Source: Bradyrhizobium sp. JYMT SZCCT0428
Lineage (GTDB): Bacteria > Pseudomonadota > Alphaproteobacteria > Rhizobiales > Xanthobacteraceae
Assembly (NCBI RefSeq): GCF_018131075.1
Contig: NZ_JAFCLS010000001.1
Location: 1 to 64,000 of the forward strand
Length of the DNA stretch: 64,000 bases
Direction: 5' to 3'
Position numbers and translations under genes: made by a program. A model generated the notes under the pieces. It searched no databases, was not told the DNA's origin, and saw nothing but the letters and a program-made list of their open reading frames with translations. Of the stretch, positions 8,884 through 16,120 are shown in pieces (position 1 is the first letter of the stretch; each line of letters starts with the position of its first letter).

Positions 8884-9068
8884 GCCGCCGGAGTCGGCCT
8901 TGGACACCGGAAGACGAAAAGCTGCTTCGCGAACTTGTGGAAGGCGGCGCGTCCGTAACGCTGGTTGCCGCCAAGTTAAACAGAACCATTACCGCAATTC
9001 AGGTGCGGGCTAAGTTGATGAGATTGCCCTTCAGGAAGATAAGGCTGACGGCGAAGCCCAGGTCCTGA
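8880..9068 (+). CDS. SANT/Myb-like small DNA-binding protein
   Basis: The 62-residue protein has the same single-repeat SANT/Myb layout (PWTPEDEKLLRELVEGG, LNRTITAIQVRAKLMRL). It overlaps the gene before it as ATGA at 8880-8883. It is a paralogue of the genes at 8662 and 10279 in the same run. Confidence 0.75.
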   Translation: MSRRSRPWTPEDEKLLRELVEGGASVTLVAAKLNRTITAIQVRAKLMRLPFRKIRLTAKPRS

Positions 9069-9111
9069 TTTTTGTTTAAGAATCCCATCCCGTTTTTAGA
9101 GGGAGTCGCGC

Positions 9112-9240
9112 ATGAAGGCGATCGGCGTCGCGGCAATCTTGGTTTCCTTCCTCGCGATGGTTTACTTCGTTTTCGATTATTACCAGCGCGGCCAGAACCA
9201 GATCGGCCAGACGCGGGGAACAACAGCGGACACGCGGTGA
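9112..9240 (+). CDS. One-helix membrane microprotein
   Basis: The 42-residue protein has one hydrophobic helix (about residues 4-21, VAAILVSFLAMVYFVF) and a polar tail. The ATG at 9112 follows GAGGGAGTC, a good ribosome site. Its TGA overlaps the next start as TGATG. Function is unknown. Confidence 0.65.
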   Translation: MKAIGVAAILVSFLAMVYFVFDYYQRGQNQIGQTRGTTADTR

Positions 9241-9437
9241 TGCAGCATCTCAGTTTGACCGAATGGAAGGTGGTGGCTCACCTACCTGTGCCGGCTGGCC
9301 CTGGTATGCTCGATCGGGTACGGGGCCATGGTTGGATAGAACTTCGCGGAATGAAACCGCGAACCGAGATCTGTTTGACCGAGTTGGGACGGGCAGCCAT
9401 GCGCGCCCCTGTTGTACTGAAGGCGAAGGCGAAATGA
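9240..9437 (+). CDS. Small hypothetical protein, winged-helix-like
   Basis: The 65-residue protein has the pattern LTEWKVVAHLPV...GWIELRG...TEICLTELGRAAM, which resembles a short winged helix (helix, then GWIE wing, then LTxLG). It starts inside the stop of the preceding gene (TGATG) and ends overlapping the next start (ATGA). Function unknown. Confidence 0.6.
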   Translation: MQHLSLTEWKVVAHLPVPAGPGMLDRVRGHGWIELRGMKPRTEICLTELGRAAMRAPVVLKAKAK

Positions 9438-9711
9438 CAGACCCCACCCGATTTCGCGGAACGGGCCGCTGTTCGTCAAGGGGGCCGAAGAATCCCCCGT
9501 CGAGTATGAAATTACCCTCTTTGAGGTTGACACCATTCTACGCGCGGAAGGTTGGGTCGAAGCCGGTCCTGCCGTTTTGACATATGCGCAAAGTGCGAGC
9601 GGAGCTCAGCTCAGATTGAGCGATGGGCGAGTTGTCGATGTCAGCATCGGAGGCTTTATCGTGAAAGGCAGCCCTAGCCGGGCTGAGTTGATTGTCCACG
9701 GCGGCTTGTAG
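9434..9711 (+). pseudogene. Hypothetical protein with early frameshift
   Basis: An ATG at 9434 overlaps the upstream stop, but its frame ends after 48 residues. The other frame, open from 9421 to the TAG at 9709, gives an ordered sequence (GPLFVKGAEESPVEYEITLF, then RAEGWVEAGPAVLTY and LSDGRVVDVSIGGFIVKG) without its own start codon. Adding one base to the CCCC run near 9443 joins ATG 9434 to it. The product of about 92 residues is a small beta-rich protein of unknown function. Confidence 0.6.
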
Positions 9712-9734
9712 AGATGGCTGAAGGCGAAGAAGTG

Positions 9735-9914
9735 ATGAAGCGAAAGATAACAACAGCGGCAGAGCGGGAGGCCGAAAAGGCCTTCAAGAAGGTCGAGATA
9801 AAAACGGCAACGAGCGAGCATAAGAAGGCAATGAAGTCCTTCGATGAAAATCGGGAGCGGCTAAAGGCCGAGCGGATAGCGCGCGAAGCGGGGATGAAGG
9901 CGAAGGGGAGATAA
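9735..9914 (+). CDS. Small charged helical protein
   Basis: The 59-residue protein is almost entirely helical and basic/acidic (REAEKAFKKVEIKTATSEH, then FDENRERLKAERIAREAG), with heptad-like spacing. ATG 9735 is preferred because GAAGAAG precedes it; an ATG at 9714 in the same frame would add seven residues but has no ribosome site. Function unknown. Confidence 0.65.
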   Translation: MKRKITTAAEREAEKAFKKVEIKTATSEHKKAMKSFDENRERLKAERIAREAGMKAKGR

Positions 9915-9920
9915 ATAGAT

Positions 9921-10421
9921 TTGCTTTCGTCGATCGCCTTGCCGCATTGGCTAATGATCGCGGGAGCTGTTTTAGTGGCGATCGGCTTCCTTGGTCTCGT
10001 CTTTGTCCGGAACAGACAAGCCGCGAATAATCCTGATTCAGAATCTACGGCATCGATAGACCCGGCCCCACCTAAAAAACGGAGGTTAGCAATACCGGAG
10101 GCGAAACCGTCATTCACAATCGAAAAAGACAAAATCGGCCTTGGAGAATGCATAATTGCGCTGTGGACGGATGGCCGGCGAGAGGTAGTGACCGGCTTTG
10201 GCACGGAAATCGACGCACAAAACTGGATTGAACAAGATTCCGCCCGGTGCTGGAGGGTCTGCATCGCAAGGATCCGAAATGATAACACGGCGGGCGCCAT
10301 ACAAGACGCGCCGTTGGACGGAAACCGAACTGGCTGCACTACGGTCAATGGCTCAGGCCGGAAAGGACGCCCGCAGCATCGGCAAAGAACTTCGGAGGTC
10401 TTTTATGGGCGTTCAAGCTAA
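9921..10421 (+). CDS. Membrane-anchored hypothetical protein, C-terminus probably frameshifted
   Basis: The TTG start gives an N-terminal membrane helix (about residues 8-28, WLMIAGAVLVAIGFLGLVF), a proline-rich linker and a small globular part ending EIDAQNWIEQDSARCW. From there the frame runs 140 bases over the next gene, out of style with this compact run. In the neighbouring frame the sequence ends with a TGA overlapping the next ATG (10279), just like the other genes, so a one-base change near 10240 is likely. Confidence 0.5.
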   Translation: MLSSIALPHWLMIAGAVLVAIGFLGLVFVRNRQAANNPDSESTASIDPAPPKKRRLAIPEAKPSFTIEKDKIGLGECIIALWTDGRREVVTGFGTEIDAQNWIEQDSARCWRVCIARIRNDNTAGAIQDAPLDGNRTGCTTVNGSGRKGRPQHRQRTSEVFYGRSS

Positions 10422-10464
10422 GGCGAAGAGACTGAACCTTGTCTTGCCGCGCATGAGGGCATGA
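10279..10464 (+). CDS. SANT/Myb-like small DNA-binding protein
   Basis: The 61-residue protein has a single SANT/Myb-like repeat (RRWTETELAALRSMAQAGKD, then IGKELRRSFMGVQAKAKRL), the third such paralogue in this run. It ends in ATGA overlap with the next microprotein. Confidence 0.7.
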   Translation: MITRRAPYKTRRWTETELAALRSMAQAGKDARSIGKELRRSFMGVQAKAKRLNLVLPRMRA

Positions 10465-10565
10465 TCGTGGGCCCCTTTCGGGAAAATGACATCATGATCG
10501 CGACGATAGCCGGCTTGTTAGCCTGGATGATCACGCTTGCTATACGTACCGCTTTTGGCGGTTGA
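10461..10565 (+). CDS. One-helix membrane microprotein
   Basis: The 34-residue protein has a central hydrophobic helix (MIATIAGLLAWMITLAI). The ATG overlaps the upstream stop (ATGA). It closes the run of overlapping small genes. Bases 10566-10851 beyond it hold no gene I can support. Confidence 0.55.
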   Translation: MIVGPFRENDIMIATIAGLLAWMITLAIRTAFGG

Positions 10566-10851
10566 CCCCCACCCACGACAATCTTGTACTTCAGTGGTCC
10601 CCAAGAGCTGATAATTTGCGCCTAGGTGCCCGCACTGGCGGTTCAAATAGGCCACTAACGGAAACAGCGCCCCCAAGCGGAATAATGCTTGGTGGCGCTG
10701 CTCCTGAGCTGGAAATTGCAATACCCAGCCGAGAAGATACCTGCGGCGAGGGATAAGGTTGCTAAAAAACATGCTTTGAATTTCGGGAACAAGTGGCAAT
10801 GACCGGCGTTGATGGTTTGTCTGAAAGGACATTTGGACGCGGATAACTAAC

Positions 10852-10902
10852 CGGCTTCAGCGCTCGCCCCCTACCCCCAAAGGCGCTGAGGCCGTTTTTT
10901 TT
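10852..10902 (+). terminator. Rho-independent terminator
   Basis: A 12-bp stem with one G-U pair (CGGCTTCAGCGC with GCGCTGAGGCCG) is followed by eight T. It probably ends the small-gene run that starts at 8471. Confidence 0.8.
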
Positions 10903-10943
10903 GCGATCACTCATTCCAGCAATAAACTTCGTCATGTACGCCG

Positions 10944-11158
10944 TTAGGGATCTTGGCGCTTTTTAGCAGCCTCTAGACCGACGCGGTGGCCTTCGTGGGA
11001 CGGGCGTTGCCTTGCCTTGAGAATGTATAGCCTTCCTTCCACTGCCCCAGCGGAGCGCTTCAGGGCTGCGGAGATTGACACTGCGGATCGGCCGGCGCCT
11101 CTTAACTCGATCAACCGCCGATCGTCTTCCTCCAAGGCGTGTTTTTTTTCCGCGTCAT
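10944..11158 (-). pseudogene. SANT/Myb-like protein, start lost by frameshift
   Basis: The frame encodes a SANT/Myb-like repeat (LEEDDRRLIELRGAGRSAVS, then ALKRSAGAVEGRLYIL) of about 70 residues, a fourth relative of the genes on the other strand. An ATG at 11158 would give a natural N-terminus (MTRKK) but is out of frame by one base at an A8 run. Without it the frame opens only from sequence that looks non-coding. Confidence 0.6.
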
Positions 11159-11265
11159 AAGTCCAAAATGCTAACCGGCCAGAATTTGTTCCCCATCTGC
11201 TGCCGGCAGGAACGAATCTGCGCGCGCCCGCTTGAATCCCGGTTCTGTTGCGTGGAGTTGTTTTG

Positions 11266-11628
11266 ATGCGTAGGTCCAATTGGACGCCGTCGATCGTACC
11301 CGACGATCAAGATCAGACTATCTATCTGGTCGCCAATGACTTCGGCAAAATTGGCCGCGCCTGGGTCGAAGCCGACTATGAGGCGACCGATCTTGAAACG
11401 GTCATCCAGGACCTGCTCACCGGCCAATACAGCAACCCGATACGTATCGTCGCATTCAACACCGCCGAGCGTTGGTCTGAAGACGTTTCCGAAGATGTCG
11501 CTCGCGAGCTGCGCCGACGCTGCGATTTGCAGATGCGAGACATTCCCTTGCCCTTGCAGGATTTTACGGACCGCTACGAGGGCCGGTACCGCGACGTGCA
11601 GTTGCCGCTGCCGATGCGTTTGGTGTGA
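11266..11628 (+). CDS. Conserved hypothetical protein of Bradyrhizobium islands
   Basis: The 120-residue soluble protein has the recognisable stretch DLETVIQDLLTGQYSNPIRI, VAFNTAERWSEDVSEDVARE and RYEGRYRDVQLPLPMRLV. I know it as a recurrent hypothetical in Bradyrhizobium genomes; its role is unknown. ATG 11266 is used; an alternative GTG 18 bases upstream would add six residues. Confidence 0.75.
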   Translation: MRRSNWTPSIVPDDQDQTIYLVANDFGKIGRAWVEADYEATDLETVIQDLLTGQYSNPIRIVAFNTAERWSEDVSEDVARELRRRCDLQMRDIPLPLQDFTDRYEGRYRDVQLPLPMRLV

Positions 11629-11647
11629 TACTAAGTTTGGAGGCTTG

Positions 11648-11827
11648 ATGCTAACCGACCGGCAAATCGCGGTTTTGCGCAATATCGGGCCAGCTTCGTC
11701 ATTTAATCAGGCGAAGAAGGCAGAGGTCATGGACCTACTCGCACGCGGATGTATCGAAAGAGATGGGGATCTTTTCAAGCTCACAGCAATGGGTTTGAAG
11801 GAGCTGCTCGATCGACGGCGGGATTGA
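11648..11827 (+). CDS. Small hypothetical protein, winged-helix-like
   Basis: The 59-residue protein (LTDRQIAVLRNIG, KAEVMDLLARGCIERDGD, LTAMGLKELL) has the order helix, helix, GCIE wing, LTxxG expected of a tiny winged helix. It is preceded by TTTGGAGGCTTG and followed after one base by the ligase gene, so the two are probably co-transcribed. Confidence 0.65.
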   Translation: MLTDRQIAVLRNIGPASSFNQAKKAEVMDLLARGCIERDGDLFKLTAMGLKELLDRRRD

Positions 11828-11828
11828 A

Positions 11829-13019
11829 ATGGCCCCGCGCAAAAAGCCGGAGGCGACCGGCACCAAGGCGCCGTTTCCCTTGAAGCCTGCATTAGCAACC
11901 ACGATCGCACGGGTGCCATCGGGCGAGCGATGGCTTCACGAGATAAAATTTGACGGCTACCGCGTTCAGGTCCATCTCGCCAATGAGGCGGTGAAGGTTT
12001 TCACCCGCCGCGGCAATGACTGGACCAAACGATTCCAGAAAATCGCAAATGACGCCTGGTACATCAGCGCTGGCTCCGCAATCATCGACGGCGAAGTCGC
12101 CGTTCCGGCCGCCGACGGCACAACGGATTTTTCGGTCCTGCAAAACGAACTGAGAGGCAAGTCGACCCGCACCGTGCTGGTCGCCTTCGACCTGCTCTAT
12201 CTCAACGGCTACGACCTGCGCAAGCTGCCGTTGGTCGAGCGCAAGACGCACCTTAAAAAGCTGATTGCCGCGACGGACATCCAGTTCAGCGAAAGCTTTG
12301 AGACCGACGGCCGCGAGATCTACAAGCACGCCTGCAAGGTCGGGCTGGAAGGCGTAGTCTCCAAGGTGCGCGACAGCGTCTATGCGTCGGGCCGCGGCAA
12401 CAACTGGGTCAAGAAAACCTGCGCCCAGCGCGAGACGCTGACGATTGCCGGCTTTGCACTCGACGGCAAAGATTGGGACGGCATCTATCTAGGTCGCCGC
12501 AAAGGCAGCGACCTTGTCTACGCCGGCAAGGTCGACCATGGCTTTGACAAGACGTCTGTCGCCGAGCTGCGCAAACGATTGACGCCGCTGATCCGCAAAA
12601 CCCAGCCATACGCGAAGCGCATTACGCACAAGGGCATCTGGGTTGAGCCCGAGCTGCTCGCCGAGGTCGAGTACCGGGCCAAGTCTGCCGAGGGACAGGC
12701 AGGAACGTTTTGCTGCTGTCTCGTTTATCGAGTGGAAAGATCGCGTCGCAACAGGGCTTCACGCTCCGAGCGAGCGTCAAGGTCCCATCCTGATTGGGAG
12801 GATGCAATGCTCGAACCCCCGCCATCCCGCTTCCTAGTCAGACGGGATCGTGCCGAAACAAGCTGGATGGTCTGGGACCGTAAGTTGAAGCGGCCTGCCC
12901 GATTTGAGGATGAAGAATTGGTGGGGTTATCGCTCTCCGCCGCCGAGCATCTCAGGGACACCCTAAACGCCGCTAAACGGTCCCCAGCGCCTAAGGGGCC
13001 GAGCGCCGAGACCGTTTAA
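11829..13019 (+). CDS. ATP-dependent DNA ligase (LigD/LigC-type ligase domain), 3' end replaced
   Basis: This is a DNA ligase domain with the nucleotidyl-transfer motif KFDGYR (motif I, Lys near residue 40), IDGEVAV (III), EGVVSK (IV) and WVKKTC (V), followed by an OB-fold. It lacks the polymerase and phosphoesterase domains of full LigD and so is a stand-alone ligase domain. The family sequence stops at AKSAEGQ near residue 291 (about base 12702). The next 35 residues are unrelated, and the frame then runs by chance into a separate small gene at 12807. A lost copy of the proper 3' end lies at 13208-13330. Activity is doubtful. Confidence 0.8.
   Translation: MAPRKKPEATGTKAPFPLKPALATTIARVPSGERWLHEIKFDGYRVQVHLANEAVKVFTRRGNDWTKRFQKIANDAWYISAGSAIIDGEVAVPAADGTTDFSVLQNELRGKSTRTVLVAFDLLYLNGYDLRKLPLVERKTHLKKLIAATDIQFSESFETDGREIYKHACKVGLEGVVSKVRDSVYASGRGNNWVKKTCAQRETLTIAGFALDGKDWDGIYLGRRKGSDLVYAGKVDHGFDKTSVAELRKRLTPLIRKTQPYAKRITHKGIWVEPELLAEVEYRAKSAEGQAGTFCCCLVYRVERSRRNRASRSERASRSHPDWEDAMLEPPPSRFLVRRDRAETSWMVWDRKLKRPARFEDEELVGLSLSAAEHLRDTLNAAKRSPAPKGPSAETV
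12807..13019 (+). CDS. Small hypothetical protein in frame with the ligase end
   Basis: The 70-residue protein (SRFLVRRDRAETSWMVWDRK, then GLSLSAAEHLRDTLNA) is a recurrent small Bradyrhizobium island protein. Its own ATG follows GGGAGGATGCA, so it is most likely translated separately even though no stop parts it from the ligase frame. Function unknown. Confidence 0.65.
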   Translation: MLEPPPSRFLVRRDRAETSWMVWDRKLKRPARFEDEELVGLSLSAAEHLRDTLNAAKRSPAPKGPSAETV

Positions 13020-13145
13020 GTATTTGTACCGGGAACAAGCGGCAACTCTTCCGAGTTAAGGCGAAACACCTGCTGTTAGGTTTTCGGTTGGCGCTCACCG
13101 GTCCGCCACCGGGAGCGCTTTGGTTGGAGAATTATCTCTGACCGG

Positions 13146-13182
13146 CCCCCGTCCCGCGCTAGCCGCCGGGCGGGGGTTCTTT
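13146..13182 (+). terminator. Probable terminator
   Basis: A GC-rich stem of ten pairs with a one-base bulge (CCCCCGTCCCG with CGGGCGGGGG) is followed by TTCTTT. It lies after the ligase-linked small gene. Confidence 0.55.
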
Positions 13183-13207
13183 GTACTCTATTCCCTCTGC
13201 GGTTGGT

Positions 13208-13330
13208 CACGCGCACAAAGGCATCTGGGTTGAGCCCGAATTACTCGCCGAGATCGAGTACCCGGGCCAAGTCCGCCGAGGGTAAAGTGCGGCACCCGTT
13301 TTCTTCAAGGGCTTGCGGGAGGATTCATAG
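13208..13330 (+). pseudogene. Fragment of DNA ligase 3' end
   Basis: Bases from 13208 repeat the ligase coding sequence at 12622-12702 with about 90 percent identity by eye (HKGIWVEPELLAE). They continue into the family's normal C-terminus (KVRHPFFKGLRED-S, stop), which the ligase itself lacks. Two one-base insertions (near 13263 and 13301) break the frame. It is a remnant of a ligase 3' end, left beyond an insertion or from a second copy. Confidence 0.75.
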
Positions 13331-13420
13331 CCGCGTCGGCGAGTTCAATCCCGAGCGCTCGTTCCGGAGGAACGTTTCCCTGGTGCTGCTTGTTGAACGT
13401 CAGGGGCGTTTGGAGCAACA

Positions 13421-13594
13421 ATGCAGGAAGAGTGTAATTCTAGTCCGGATCTGGGACTGGGTACGACTGTGCTAGCGGTAATGGGTGCAACTGCGTTGGT
13501 GGCTGTTCTCTTTCTATTATCACCATGGAACGTCTCCCACATCGCGTCGCAGACAAGTCCGCCTACCATGTACGTGGCTGCACCAATCCAATAG
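13421..13594 (+). CDS. One-helix membrane protein
   Basis: The 57-residue protein has a hydrophobic helix (about residues 16-33, TVLAVMGATALVAVLFLL) and a polar periplasmic-looking tail. The ATG follows TTTGGAGCAACA. Its TAG is immediately followed by the next start. The long open frame on the opposite strand here is its shadow. Confidence 0.6.
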   Translation: MQEECNSSPDLGLGTTVLAVMGATALVAVLFLLSPWNVSHIASQTSPPTMYVAAPIQ

Positions 13595-13711
13595 ATGAAC
13601 AAGAGAGCGGCGCACAAAAGGCCCACACTAGCGCCGATCGGCACCACGGCCGCCGCTTCGGACAGGAAGTCCCGCTGCACATCTTGGCAGCGCTCGTTAA
13701 CGGTGGCCTGA
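13595..13711 (+). CDS. Small basic protein
   Basis: The 38-residue protein is Arg/Lys/Thr rich (MNKRAAHKRPTLAPIG...). It starts on the base after the upstream stop. No motif can be named; I include it for its tight coupling, with low confidence. Confidence 0.35.
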   Translation: MNKRAAHKRPTLAPIGTTAAASDRKSRCTSWQRSLTVA

Positions 13712-13830
13712 TTTGATTTCAGCCGCCCTCTCGGCCTGTTCCCTAGGGAACAGCGCCACGAGAACTTATCCGTCAATGTCGCAATCAGCCGAGGCAATGG
13801 TGCATCGGAGAAGGGAACTAGGAGAGCGAC

Positions 13831-14016
13831 ATGAAACCGGATTATCAGATTGAGGCAACCGAAATGGCGGGCGAGCAGCTTGACGCTGTAAGCGGCGGCG
13901 CCGGTGTCATTACAGGCCTCGGGGTGCGGACAGAACAGCGGATCGCATTGCAGCAACAGCTTACCGCAGCGTATGCCCGCAACAATCCATACGACTACTA
14001 CGGCTATTTTGGCTGA
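13831..14016 (+). CDS. Double-glycine leader peptide (bacteriocin-type signal)
   Basis: The 61-residue peptide has the leader pattern MAGEQLDAVSGG, with the GG at residues 27-28 marking a likely C39-peptidase cleavage site, followed by a 33-residue core rich in Gly, Gln, Tyr and Asn (ending NNPYDYYGYFG). AGGAGAG precedes the ATG. No C39 transporter or modification enzyme lies nearby, so export would need one elsewhere. A second peptide with the same leader type is at 51446. Confidence 0.7.
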   Translation: MKPDYQIEATEMAGEQLDAVSGGAGVITGLGVRTEQRIALQQQLTAAYARNNPYDYYGYFG

Positions 14017-14039
14017 CAGTTTGCGTTTTAAGATGCTTG

Positions 14040-14066
14040 GAGGCCGCCCCGCTGGCGGCCTCTTTC
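14040..14066 (+). terminator. Rho-independent terminator
   Basis: A perfect 9-bp stem (GAGGCCGCC with GGCGGCCTC) and 5-base loop followed by TTTC ends the leader-peptide gene. It also marks the border between the plus-strand first module and the minus-strand second module. Confidence 0.75.
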
Positions 14067-14118
14067 GATGTTCTACGCTCAGCGAGGCCGTGAGGCGAGA
14101 GACAGAAGAGGATTGGAT

Positions 14119-14274
14119 CTAGAGTGCCGCTTGGGGGCGGCTTTCGCGCGCCGCTAATTTTTCGCCCTTGTAGGCGGCGAATGGATTGAATTCTTCAAGC
14201 TCCATAAAGGGCTGGCGAGCCGGCGTCGGGACCATTGCCTGCGGATCATGATCTGGTTTCGGTCTGGCGCACAT
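14119..14274 (-). CDS. Small hypothetical protein at the end of the second module
   Basis: The 51-residue protein (MCARPKPDHDPQAMVPTP, then FMELEEFNPFAAYKGEKL) is soluble and proline-rich at its start. It is the last minus-strand gene of the capsid-bearing module. I do not recognise it. Confidence 0.5.
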   Translation of the reverse strand: MCARPKPDHDPQAMVPTPARQPFMELEEFNPFAAYKGEKLAARESRPQAAL

Positions 14275-14376
14275 GCTTAGGACCTCGGGAACGCGGCGGC
14301 CGGCGGAGTAAAGCCGCCATCGCTGGCGTACCGCGCAACACCCTTCGATCTGGTTTGCCAGAGCAATATAAATTCC

Positions 14377-14559
14377 TCACGTTGCATTCCGCTGACATGA
14401 TGTCGCGGGCCGAAACTCGGAGCGGCGTTTGGCATTCTTGATCGTCGCGCCCGAGCTGGAAGGAACCCCCTGCTTGGGCTGCGACGGGGCCGCCGGTGCC
14501 TGACCCGGCGGCCCCACCGTCTCTGCGCCTGTACGTCCGACGCGCAAAGCACTCATCAC
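14377..14559 (-). CDS. Small hypothetical protein
   Basis: The 60-residue frame starts with ATG overlapping the stop of the gene at 14556 (ATGA). It is Pro/Ser/Ala-rich with a basic end, possibly disordered. The overlap is the main reason to keep it. Bases 14275-14376 hold nothing I can support. Confidence 0.4.
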   Translation of the reverse strand: MMSALRVGRTGAETVGPPGQAPAAPSQPKQGVPSSSGATIKNAKRRSEFRPATSCQRNAT

Positions 14560-14915
14560 TTCGATTTACTCCGCTTCATTGCGAGGATTTCACGCCGGAT
14601 CGCCCACGCCTTTCGCCAGTATTCTGATTGCAACGCATTGTGCCGCAGATAGTCGGGTGGCTCTGCACGGTCGGCATTGAGAGGCGATGTTTCCCAGGGC
14701 TTCGTGCCAACCAGGCGACCAAGCTCGCGGCTGAGGTCGAGATATTTCTCGCACTCGGCGCAGTGTTGGTTGACCGCCGTCGAACGGCAGGTGCCGTTAT
14801 CCCTGTTGCAGCCATGATACGTGGCCTGCCGCTGGATGGCTTCAGCGAAGATGATGCGCGCCTCGTCTGTGACCTGCGCTGCGCGAGCCTTGGGCTTTCT
14901 CAACTTAACGGGCAT
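14556..14915 (-). CDS. Hypothetical phage-type protein with Cys residues
   Basis: The 119-residue protein contains two cysteine pairs (HGCNRDNGTC and QHCAECEKYL) that could bind zinc, and a helical C-terminus. It starts 11 bases inside the upstream gene. Gene order (right after small terminase) suggests a head or packaging accessory protein, which is inference only. Confidence 0.6.
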   Translation of the reverse strand: MPVKLRKPKARAAQVTDEARIIFAEAIQRQATYHGCNRDNGTCRSTAVNQHCAECEKYLDLSRELGRLVGTKPWETSPLNADRAEPPDYLRHNALQSEYWRKAWAIRREILAMKRSKSK

Positions 14916-15192
14916 CGATGTATCCCTCCGGGTATCCGAACTGCTCGATAGCCCAGGGCACATCAGCCTTGCCCGGTCCCTTGTGCGCCCCGGCTTCCAA
15001 CCAACTCCGGCCCAATCGTAGCCACGCTTCCGGCGCCGCTGCTCGCGCGGCTCTATCTGCGTCACCGCCCGGAAAGCCGAAGGGCTCTAGCTCACCAAAA
15101 AAATCATATCCGCAGGAGAACACTTCGCCCCACGCCGCAACTTCGGCCGCGTCGCCCAAGCGGCGCTTTCCTTGCCTGCGCTTAACCGGCAT
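14905..15192 (-). CDS. Hypothetical protein downstream of small terminase
   Basis: The 95-residue protein has a basic start (MPVKRRQGKRRLG) and a GYDFFGELEPFGFPGGDADR...AWLRLGRSWLEAG centre. It overlaps the terminase gene by 11 bases and the next gene by 11 bases. Function unknown. Confidence 0.6.
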   Translation of the reverse strand: MPVKRRQGKRRLGDAAEVAAWGEVFSCGYDFFGELEPFGFPGGDADRAARAAAPEAWLRLGRSWLEAGAHKGPGKADVPWAIEQFGYPEGYIDAR

Positions 15193-15601
15193 ACCCGCCC
15201 CGTCGGTTCGAACGCAATGAGGCCGGGCCGGTGCGCGTGCTGGTCGGCGGCTCTACATCAAGATCCAGCTCACGGATCAAACGCGCGAATGCGATCCGGC
15301 TGTCCCTCTCAATGGCTGCGGCGGGGTGTGGACGCATTCCACCCTCCCGCCCCTCGATCACTAGGCCATCCCGAGCAAGCAATTCCCTGGCCTGCTGAAG
15401 CCGATCCCAGCACTCTCCAGCGGCCTGCAGAAGCCGCAAATGATGGGCCTCAAGTTCGTAGTCGCGCACGACCAAGCGCCACCAAACGCGCGTGGAATCA
15501 CTGAGATGGGCCGGTGCTTTTGGGGATTTTGCTTTCAAAATCAGTCCTTCAATGGCGAGTTTTTCAACGGGGGCAACACGTTTGCTAACGAATGTACCCA
15601 C
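15182..15601 (-). CDS. terS: Phage terminase small subunit, P27 family
   Basis: This is a DNA-recognition subunit of a packaging motor. The 139-residue protein follows the P27-type pattern: PAHLSDSTRVWWRLVVRDYE, LQAAGECWDRLQQARELLARDG, then HPAAAIERDSRIAFARLIREL. No large subunit is present in the window, so if functional it would have to redirect the motor of another phage, as small terminases of phage satellites do. Start at ATG 15601. Confidence 0.82.
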   Translation of the reverse strand: MGTFVSKRVAPVEKLAIEGLILKAKSPKAPAHLSDSTRVWWRLVVRDYELEAHHLRLLQAAGECWDRLQQARELLARDGLVIEGREGGMRPHPAAAIERDSRIAFARLIRELDLDVEPPTSTRTGPASLRSNRRGGYAG

Positions 15602-15657
15602 GCGGTTTTTTTCCCTTACCTAGGCAACAAATCACCCGCCCCTGGGGGGCCATGCCC

Positions 15658-16119
15658 TTACCCCTCAGCCAGCGTCATCGCGTTGGCCTTGGCTGCCGTC
15701 GTGGGTGAGCCGCCCGACATGGCAAGGTTGGCAATGGCTGTGATTACCTGCGTGGTCTGGGGACTGTAGACGACCTGCAGGTATCGCTTTCTAGCCCTGC
15801 AATCTACGTTGAACTTATAACTGTTCTGCAGCACTGCGGTCGCAGCAGTGTTAGCATTGGGGATGGTGAAGTCAGTGCCGCCGACGAAACCGGAAATGTT
15901 GGCCATGCTGGTCGCGTCGGTGGTTTCACCCTCCTGAAGCTTGAGTACGGTGGGTTTGTTCGAAACAACATCCGCAGTGCTGGCCATCACATCGAGAGTT
16001 AGCCAACGCGCCTGACCACAGCCGGGAACGAACGTGTCAATGATACCCGATGCTGTTGCGCCTGCGGTCTTTGAGACCGCGTTGATTACAACGCGCGATA
16101 CAAGGTTTTGGTAGCTCAT
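15658..16119 (-). CDS. Hypothetical virion-type protein
   Basis: The 153-residue protein is rich in Thr, Ser, Ala and Gly with alternating beta pattern (FVPGCGQARWLTLDVMAST, NKPTVLKLQEGETTD, RYLQVVYSPQTTQVITAI), as in head-decoration or tail-tube proteins. ATG 16119 is one base after the upstream stop; a TTG nine bases earlier is less likely. It lies two genes downstream of the capsid gene. Confidence 0.6.
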   Translation of the reverse strand: MSYQNLVSRVVINAVSKTAGATASGIIDTFVPGCGQARWLTLDVMASTADVVSNKPTVLKLQEGETTDATSMANISGFVGGTDFTIPNANTAATAVLQNSYKFNVDCRARKRYLQVVYSPQTTQVITAIANLAMSGGSPTTAAKANAMTLAEG

Positions 16120-16120
16120 T

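Noticed and set aside
13345..13956. Minus-strand frame of 203 residues with a membrane-like segment
   Set aside because: It is the complement of two small plus-strand genes with better starts and spacing; the hydrophobic run mirrors their coding pattern.
4650..14100. Second copy of the tRNA-Lys 3' end as right attachment site
   Set aside because: I searched by eye for the T-arm and acceptor end across the island and found none.
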